From: Flammeovirga kamogawensis
Lineage (GTDB): Bacteria > Bacteroidota > Bacteroidia > Cytophagales > Flammeovirgaceae
Direction: 5' to 3'
Assembly: GCF_018736065.1 (NCBI RefSeq)
Contig: NZ_CP076128.1
Location: 2,480,001 to 2,544,000 of the forward strand
Length of the DNA: 64,000 nt
Shown piece by piece: positions 58,507 through 64,000 of this stretch. The translations under genes and the position numbers were made by a program. The notes under the pieces were generated by a model. It saw nothing but the letters and a program-made list of their open reading frames with translations, did no database searches and had not been told where the DNA came from. How positions within the stretch are numbered: position 1 is the stretch's first letter; the number at the start of each line of letters is the position of its first letter.

Positions 58507-61500
58507 TTATTCATTTACCCCCTCTAAATGAACCATTTCTCTCAATTCATCATCATTTAAATTACCAATCCAAGTTTCTCCTTCAGCAATAGACATGTCA
58601 GAAAGTTCTTTTTTATGTTGAAGCATTACATCAATCTTCTCTTCAATTGTACCTTTACATAACATTCTGTGCACAATAACATTTTTCTTCTGACCAATTC
58701 TATATGCTCTATCTGTTGCTTGTGCTTCTACAGCAGGGTTCCACCATAAATCAAAATGTACCACATGGTTTGCTTGGGTAAGATTTAAACCTGTTCCCGC
58801 AGCTTTTAATGACAACAGAAAAATGTTTTCAGTACGCATTGTCTGAAACTGATCTACCATCTTATCTCTTTCTTTTCTTGAATTCCCTCCATGTAAAAAT
58901 AGAGGTTTCTTGTCATATCGCAGTTCAATCCATTTTTGTAATAAAGTACCCATAAATTTATATTGTGTAAATATCAGTACTTTTTCACCTTTTTCTTTCA
59001 CTTGATCTAAGACTTCAAAAAGACGTTTTACTTTAGTTGAATCTTCGGCAGGTAAGGCAGGATCTTTTAAAAATAATTGAGGATGATTACAGATCTGCTT
59101 CAATCCCATCATCATTTTTAAAACTAATCCTTTTTTAGCTTTCCCCTCATTTTCAGCAATTTCTTTCATGGCACTATCTACTAGTTCCTTATAAATAACT
59201 GTTTGAGCAGGTGATAAATTTATGTATTGATTTTTCTCAATCTTATCTGGTAAATCAGTAATGATGGATTTATCGGTCTTTAATCTCCTTAAAATAAATG
59301 GTTGGGTTATTCTTTTAAAATAATCAAGCACTTCAAAATCTCTTGATTTCTGAATAGGCTGTGCTATTGTTTTAGTAAAATTTGATAGTGTACCTAGATA
59401 TCCTTTATTTACAAAATCCATCACACTCCAATATTCAGATAATCTATTTTCTACAGGAGTACCACTCATTCCAATATAGGTATCAGCCTTAATACTTTTA
59501 ATTATTTTGGTTTGCTGAGCACTTGGGTTCTTTATGTTCTGAGCCTCATCAATAACCATTACTGCCCACTTTAATTTCTTCAGTTCTTTTTCTTCTGTTC
59601 TTGCTATTCCATACGTTGTTATAAGAACATCAAATTCTTTTTCTAATTTTCTATTACTGCCATGAAATACCGATGCATTTAAACTCGGTGCAAACTTAAT
59701 TATTTCTTTTTGCCAATTGGTTAGTAAACTAGTTGGTACAGTTACTAACGCTTTTTTCTTACCTAAAACTCCTTCTTCTTTTAGTTTTAATAATAATGTA
59801 ATTACCTGTAACGTTTTCCCTAACCCCATATCATCTGCAATGAGGCTACCGAAACCAACTTTAGTATTTTTATACATCCATTTAAATCCTTTTTCCTGAT
59901 AAGGTCTTAAAGTTGCTTTTAATCCTGTAGGTAAAAGTACATTTCTATCTAATGTTAACTCTTTTATATAATCCTTTAGCTCATTTGTAAAGGTTAAACT
60001 TTTCCCTTCAATTTCTTCTGAGAAAAGTGCTTGTGTCATCTGATGTGGTTTAAACTTAGGAGGAGTATCTATCTCTTTTAACAATTCTTGAATAGCTTCT
60101 TTATCAAAATGTATGTATTCGTTTTTAACTTTTACAATACCTGTTAAGTGAGCATAATTAGCTAAAAATTCTTCTTTTGAAATAGACAAATTTCCAATTA
60201 CTATATTCCAATTAAATACTAATAACTGTTGAATACCCATAAAACTTTTCTCCCCTTCGTCTGGAATACCCTCAACAGCTGCTCTAATTGATAATGAGGG
60301 TTGAATAAGTTTCTTTAAAGCTTTTGGCATTAATAGTGAAATACCTGATAACTCTATTACAGGAAATATTTCGAAAAGAATTGCTACAATTTCTTCTTTA
60401 TTGTACATTAAAGGCTGCTTACCTTTAGATAAAATATGTGTTTCTAAATCCGGGTATTGTGATGCTATGATCTGCAAATCCTGTAAAACATCATATTTAT
60501 AATTACTATACGCTGGGTCATTCCAAAAAATTGGTAATGAAATTGGTGCTTCTGTATTGTCTTTTGTTGTAATTACAACTCGTACAAAATAATGTTCCTC
60601 TTCTTCTAATAACTGAATAGCTGGTAAAAATTCTCTGTGAGTTATAGAAAATACTTTTAACCAATGCTGAATATTTTGAGGAACTTCTGTTTTACCAACT
60701 TGTTGGAAAGAATTGGGTAACCCTTCAAAAAATAGATTAGAAATTTCTTCTTCTGGAGTGATAAACCCTGCCGATAATTTTTCTATTTCATGTTGAATAA
60801 AAAGATGGCATAAATTATTTACAACTTCTTGTACAGGTAAGAAACGCATTCCCTCATTCGTCTTTACGATTACTTTATCAAGCTCAATAGCTGCTTCTAA
60901 CTGTTTGATTAAATCGCTAACAGATTTTTCAAAACTAGCAGGTACCCACTCAATAAAATATACTTCTTCATTCTTTAAAATTCTTGGAACAAATGCTCCT
61001 TTTTCCATCAATTGATTACAAAAAATGGAAATTTCTTTTAATTGACGAACAAAAGTGGGCATTTCAACGAGTTCTTCATCAGAAAGAACTTCTATAAGTT
61101 CAACTACATCAGAAACAGTTGCTTTTCGTCCATTAAAGAATGAAATGTAACTTTCGTCTTCATACGAAAAACAATCCCACAATTGGAGTTGTAGATCAAG
61201 AATTAGATATAACTCCTCAGTATTTTTCAACTTATTTATTAGCACTTCATCTCTTTCCAAACTGACATTACCTTTTATAGCATTTCGTTTCACCTTTACG
61301 TAAAGCTTCTGAAGTAATTCTTTAAAATTCGATGAACTAAATAAAGGTGCATCAACTAATAAAGTAAATAAAGATGTGGTTAGAGAAGTTATTTTTGAAA
61401 AATCTAATACATTATTTGTAGAGGTAGTAACAGCGCTATTTGCTACATCATTTAGTAATAAATTAATATCTAAAATTGGAGCAGAAGATAAACTTTTAAT

Positions 61501-62016
61501 ACCTGTTGCTTTTGCAAGCTCTTCTTTTAAATCTAATCCTTTCCATTCAAATAGTAGAAAAGGATTTTTATCAACTTCTTGCGTAAGTACATAAATTACG
61601 GCTGCAAGGTGCTTACAAGGAACGGCCATATCTGGGCAATTACAATGCATTGATAAATCATTCCAAGAAGTAGGAAATAAAGAAATTTGTAAAGATTCTA
61701 ATACTTCTTTTACAGAGTGGTCCATCTGTCCAGAAAGTAGTTTTACAACCACAAGTTCATTCTCTAATAAATGCTGAACTAGCGTTTCTTTTTCCTTTTT
61801 AGTAAAAGGAATCAGTTCAACTTTTTGATTGTACCAATTATGGTAAGAACCCTCTACAATAGCAGTTATTTTAGGAGTAGAATGATCTAATTTTTCTACT
61901 GCACCTTTATTTGCATACGTTTTTCCTCTGGGTAATCTATTGCTCCAATCTATATCTGTTAAAGCATTTAACCACTGCTTCCCCCACCATGTTTTACCGT
62001 ATACAATCCTTGCCAT
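58507..62016 (-). CDS. SNF2-family helicase with SWIM zinc finger
   Basis: A 1169-residue cytoplasmic ATPase. The N-terminus has a SWIM zinc finger (Cys125, Cys127, Cys134, His136 in CNCPDMAVPCKH), then a long bacterial SNF2-associated region. The SNF2 motor has Walker A ADDMGLGKT with Lys734, motif II IDEAQ (Asp823-Glu824), GMSGTPVENRLSEYWSVMDF, and a helicase-C half with KVLIFTQYKFM, FLLSLKAAGTGLNLTQAN and QATDRAYRIGQ. It is a DNA/RNA-translocase of unknown target, possibly affecting transcription recycling or repair. It is the third gene of the SpoIIE/YjjG/SNF2 run, 41 bp after YjjG. Confidence 0.94.
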   Translation of the reverse strand: MARIVYGKTWWGKQWLNALTDIDWSNRLPRGKTYANKGAVEKLDHSTPKITAIVEGSYHNWYNQKVELIPFTKKEKETLVQHLLENELVVVKLLSGQMDHSVKEVLESLQISLFPTSWNDLSMHCNCPDMAVPCKHLAAVIYVLTQEVDKNPFLLFEWKGLDLKEELAKATGIKSLSSAPILDINLLLNDVANSAVTTSTNNVLDFSKITSLTTSLFTLLVDAPLFSSSNFKELLQKLYVKVKRNAIKGNVSLERDEVLINKLKNTEELYLILDLQLQLWDCFSYEDESYISFFNGRKATVSDVVELIEVLSDEELVEMPTFVRQLKEISIFCNQLMEKGAFVPRILKNEEVYFIEWVPASFEKSVSDLIKQLEAAIELDKVIVKTNEGMRFLPVQEVVNNLCHLFIQHEIEKLSAGFITPEEEISNLFFEGLPNSFQQVGKTEVPQNIQHWLKVFSITHREFLPAIQLLEEEEHYFVRVVITTKDNTEAPISLPIFWNDPAYSNYKYDVLQDLQIIASQYPDLETHILSKGKQPLMYNKEEIVAILFEIFPVIELSGISLLMPKALKKLIQPSLSIRAAVEGIPDEGEKSFMGIQQLLVFNWNIVIGNLSISKEEFLANYAHLTGIVKVKNEYIHFDKEAIQELLKEIDTPPKFKPHQMTQALFSEEIEGKSLTFTNELKDYIKELTLDRNVLLPTGLKATLRPYQEKGFKWMYKNTKVGFGSLIADDMGLGKTLQVITLLLKLKEEGVLGKKKALVTVPTSLLTNWQKEIIKFAPSLNASVFHGSNRKLEKEFDVLITTYGIARTEEKELKKLKWAVMVIDEAQNIKNPSAQQTKIIKSIKADTYIGMSGTPVENRLSEYWSVMDFVNKGYLGTLSNFTKTIAQPIQKSRDFEVLDYFKRITQPFILRRLKTDKSIITDLPDKIEKNQYINLSPAQTVIYKELVDSAMKEIAENEGKAKKGLVLKMMMGLKQICNHPQLFLKDPALPAEDSTKVKRLFEVLDQVKEKGEKVLIFTQYKFMGTLLQKWIELRYDKKPLFLHGGNSRKERDKMVDQFQTMRTENIFLLSLKAAGTGLNLTQANHVVHFDLWWNPAVEAQATDRAYRIGQKKNVIVHRMLCKGTIEEKIDVMLQHKKELSDMSIAEGETWIGNLNDDELREMVHLEGVNE

Positions 62017-62057
62017 AACTGTTCATTCTAAATTTATTGCAAAGATATTAAGATCGC

Positions 62058-62744
62058 TTATAAATGCTCTAAAATTAAAAGCAGATTATCTATTTCTATA
62101 TCTGCAACAGTAGCTTCTGTACCAAAATAAATTGTTGGTAAACCGTATTCTTTTGCTCCTTTAATATCTGTAATGGGATTATCTCCAATCATTATAGAAT
62201 TTTCTTTTGACGCTCCTGCTTGTTGCAATGCAAAATCAAAAATTTTAGCTGATGGTTTTTTATGTCCGCAAGATTCAGAGGTAACTATTGTAGAAAAATA
62301 TTGACCGATACCTGTAGTTTCTAGCTTTATAGCTTGTGTAGCATCAAAACCATTTGATAAAATATGCATCGTATAATTTCCTTCTAAAGCAGCTAGTAAC
62401 TCTCTAGTACCGGGTATTAAATTGGGTTTAGTTGGGCATATTTCTAGGTATTCTTCTCCAATTGTTGGAGGCGTAGTAGTTGGATCTAAACCAATAGTTG
62501 TATAAGTCATAGGAAAGCGTCTATCTCTAATTTCTTCTTTTGTGACTTTACTAAAATTATACAGTTCCCATAACTCAAAATTTGCTTTTCTATACGCTGA
62601 TAAGAAATCTTGAAGAGCTACATTACCATCACCAATATCATATTTATGGAAAAGGTAAGTAAGAGTTTCTTCAGAGTTTTTTTCAAAATCCCATAATGTA
62701 TGGTCTAAATCAAAAAATATATGTTCGACTGTATCTTTATTCAT
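62058..62744 (-). CDS. YjjG-type HAD family noncanonical pyrimidine nucleotidase
   Basis: A 228-residue HAD hydrolase. Motif I is HIFFDLDHTLWDFEKNS with nucleophile Asp12 and Asp14. A helical cap follows, then motif II ILSNGFDATQ, Lys in GHKKPSAKIF (motif III) and MIGDNPITDIKGA (motif IV). The DHTLWDF start is characteristic of YjjG-type house-cleaning 5'-nucleotidases, which act on non-canonical pyrimidine nucleotides. It starts 2 bp after the phosphatase gene stop, so co-transcribed. Confidence 0.93.
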   Translation of the reverse strand: MNKDTVEHIFFDLDHTLWDFEKNSEETLTYLFHKYDIGDGNVALQDFLSAYRKANFELWELYNFSKVTKEEIRDRRFPMTYTTIGLDPTTTPPTIGEEYLEICPTKPNLIPGTRELLAALEGNYTMHILSNGFDATQAIKLETTGIGQYFSTIVTSESCGHKKPSAKIFDFALQQAGASKENSIMIGDNPITDIKGAKEYGLPTIYFGTEATVADIEIDNLLLILEHL

Positions 62745-62746
62745 GC

Positions 62747-64000
62747 TTATATCTTTATACCTATCACTAATACATCATCTACTTGATCATAAGAACCTTT
62801 CCACTCATTAAATGAATTTCTAACAACTTTATATTGTTGTTTTGTATCCATTTCTGCTATTTCATCTAATAAAATTTTAAAATTCTTATGCATTAATTTT
62901 TTACCTTTTTTACCTCCAAATTGGTCCTTATACCCATCTGTAGATAAAAATAAAGCATCTCCTTTTTTCACCTTAACTATGGTATCTGTAAAAGAGGTGT
63001 TTTTTTCTTCTCCAACAGCTTTTTTAGCTGTATTATAAAGGTTTAAATTATCGTTTTGTTTTAAATATACTTTTGCTCTTGCTCCACTAAATTCAATTTC
63101 TTCTCTATCTAAATGATAAGCAACAACAGAAATATCCATCCCATCTTGAATATAATTTGAGAGGTCTTTTAAAAGAGCAATAAACCTATTATTAATTTTA
63201 TATAATATTTCAGATGGCTTTCTTACACCTTCAATATTAATTATATATTCTAAACTTGCTACACCAAGAACAGATAAAAAGGCTCCAGGTACACCGTGCC
63301 CTGTACAATCTGCACAAACCACATATTTAATATTATCAACCTCATATACCCAATAAAAATCTCCTGACACTTGGTCTTTTGGCTTAAAGAATATAAAATG
63401 ATCACCTAAAAGTTCATTCAATTTATCTTTAGAAGGCAGCATAGATGATTGTAGCCCTTTAGCATAGCGAATACTTTCGTGTAATTTATTATTTGTAGAA
63501 GTAAGTTGTTCTTTCTGTACATTCACTACTTCTAATGCTATTGATAAATCGGCATTCTTTTTTTCTATTTCTGCCTTTTGATGTTTAACTATATCTAAAC
63601 TATCTTCTAATTCTAAATTTAAAATTTTAGATTTTCTAAACGATTTATTGAGGTAACTGATAAGAATTATCAATAAAACTAAACTCAATGACGATATAAA
63701 TAATAATGTTCTTTGATAGAGTAACAGTTTATCGGTTTGTTCTGCAGCAAGTTTTAAAGCTTTATTTTCTGCTTCTGTTTTTCCCACTTCAAAACCTAAA
63801 AGAATATCTGCCACTTCAATACTCGCCTTAATACTATCTGCTTTCTCATCAATTTCTAAAAAACTAGATAGTTGAATATTGGCTTTTCTAAACTGATTTG
63901 TTTTTGTATAAATTTCAGCTAAGCCCTTTTTCACTATTGCCTGATCTTTTAAACTTTTTCGTTCTACGGCAACAGCTAATCCTTCCTTATAGAGTTTCTC
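62747..64000 (-). CDS. TPR / TM / SpoIIE-type PP2C phosphatase, 5' end outside window
   Basis: The frame is open up to the right edge of the window. A GTG at 63934 is not the true start, because the 22 codons before it continue the TPR-like sequence. What is seen: TPR remnants, a membrane helix (TLLFISSLSLVLLIILIS), a coiled coil, and a SpoIIE phosphatase domain. The metal-binding motifs of the domain are SGDFYW, CADCTGHGVPGAFLS, LSTDGYKDQFGG and QVDDVLVIG. Such proteins dephosphorylate anti-sigma-factor antagonists or similar Ser-phosphorylated partners in Bacteroidota signalling. It heads the operon with YjjG and SNF2 as far as visible. Confidence 0.92.
   Translation of the reverse strand, partial: EKLYKEGLAVAVERKSLKDQAIVKKGLAEIYTKTNQFRKANIQLSSFLEIDEKADSIKASIEVADILLGFEVGKTEAENKALKLAAEQTDKLLLYQRTLLFISSLSLVLLIILISYLNKSFRKSKILNLELEDSLDIVKHQKAEIEKKNADLSIALEVVNVQKEQLTSTNNKLHESIRYAKGLQSSMLPSKDKLNELLGDHFIFFKPKDQVSGDFYWVYEVDNIKYVVCADCTGHGVPGAFLSVLGVASLEYIINIEGVRKPSEILYKINNRFIALLKDLSNYIQDGMDISVVAYHLDREEIEFSGARAKVYLKQNDNLNLYNTAKKAVGEEKNTSFTDTIVKVKKGDALFLSTDGYKDQFGGKKGKKLMHKNFKILLDEIAEMDTKQQYKVVRNSFNEWKGSYDQVDDVLVIGIKI

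Noticed and set aside
63932-63934. GTG as the start of the SpoIIE-type phosphatase
   Set aside because: The frame stays open to the window edge and the upstream codons continue the TPR pattern. The gene is cut by the window.

Overview
The window is chromosomal DNA of a Bacteroidota bacterium. It carries a SusC/SusD pair, a GLPGLI protein, several 7TM-DISM, AraC and SusR-like regulators, many Cys-lipobox lipoproteins, an amylase with a type IX secretion C-terminal domain, promoters of the TAnnTTTG type, almost no Shine-Dalgarno sequences, and very AT-rich spacers. The set of polysaccharide enzymes fits a marine Cytophagales (for example Flammeovirgaceae). That placement is inference. No rRNA, tRNA, CRISPR array or intact insertion sequence was found.

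Layout. 0-2.6 kb: truncated DUF1254 gene, AraC regulator, lipoprotein. 2.8-8.2 kb: a minus-strand run of two sister membrane histidine-kinase-like proteins, a NarL-type response regulator and an acyltransferase-3. One sister keeps the phospho-accepting His but has lost its ATP-binding boxes. The other keeps the ATP-binding boxes but has Gln at the His position. They look like two complementary halves of one kinase, and this is the most striking find of the window. 8.4-10.5 kb: a winged-helix/TPR regulator and a lipoprotein with four W-D-x-D-D repeats. 10.6-20.9 kb: a starch/maltodextrin locus with GH97, a SusR-like regulator, a GH13 amylase with four starch-binding modules and a T9SS tail, and a divergent lipoprotein.

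21.0-32.9 kb is a mosaic. A methyltransferase, a LysR gene and an Old Yellow Enzyme (OYE) gene are interrupted by a 4.3 kb segment carrying a TonB-dependent receptor and a GLPGLI protein. A perfect 62-bp direct repeat brackets that segment. Remnants of a second GLPGLI gene, of a transposase-like reading frame (two copies) and of the OYE 5' end lie around it. An SDR / membrane protein / AraC operon follows. 33.0-39.5 kb: a SulP transporter and an M13 metallopeptidase whose last 345 bp are repeated 1.8 kb downstream, bracketing a lipoprotein gene. 39.6-41.0 kb: a DJ-1/PfpI lipoprotein and a Crp/Fnr regulator.

41.1-58.0 kb reads as a polysaccharide utilisation region: GH29 fucosidase, AraC regulator, SusD, SusC, sialate-O-acetylesterase-type esterase, and two tandem GH71/GH99-like proteins that lack some or all of the expected catalytic acids. 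A class-III aminotransferase and several small secreted proteins sit between them. 58.5-64.0 kb: a minus-strand operon of a SpoIIE-type phosphatase (5' end outside the window), a YjjG-type nucleotidase and a SWIM/SNF2 helicase.
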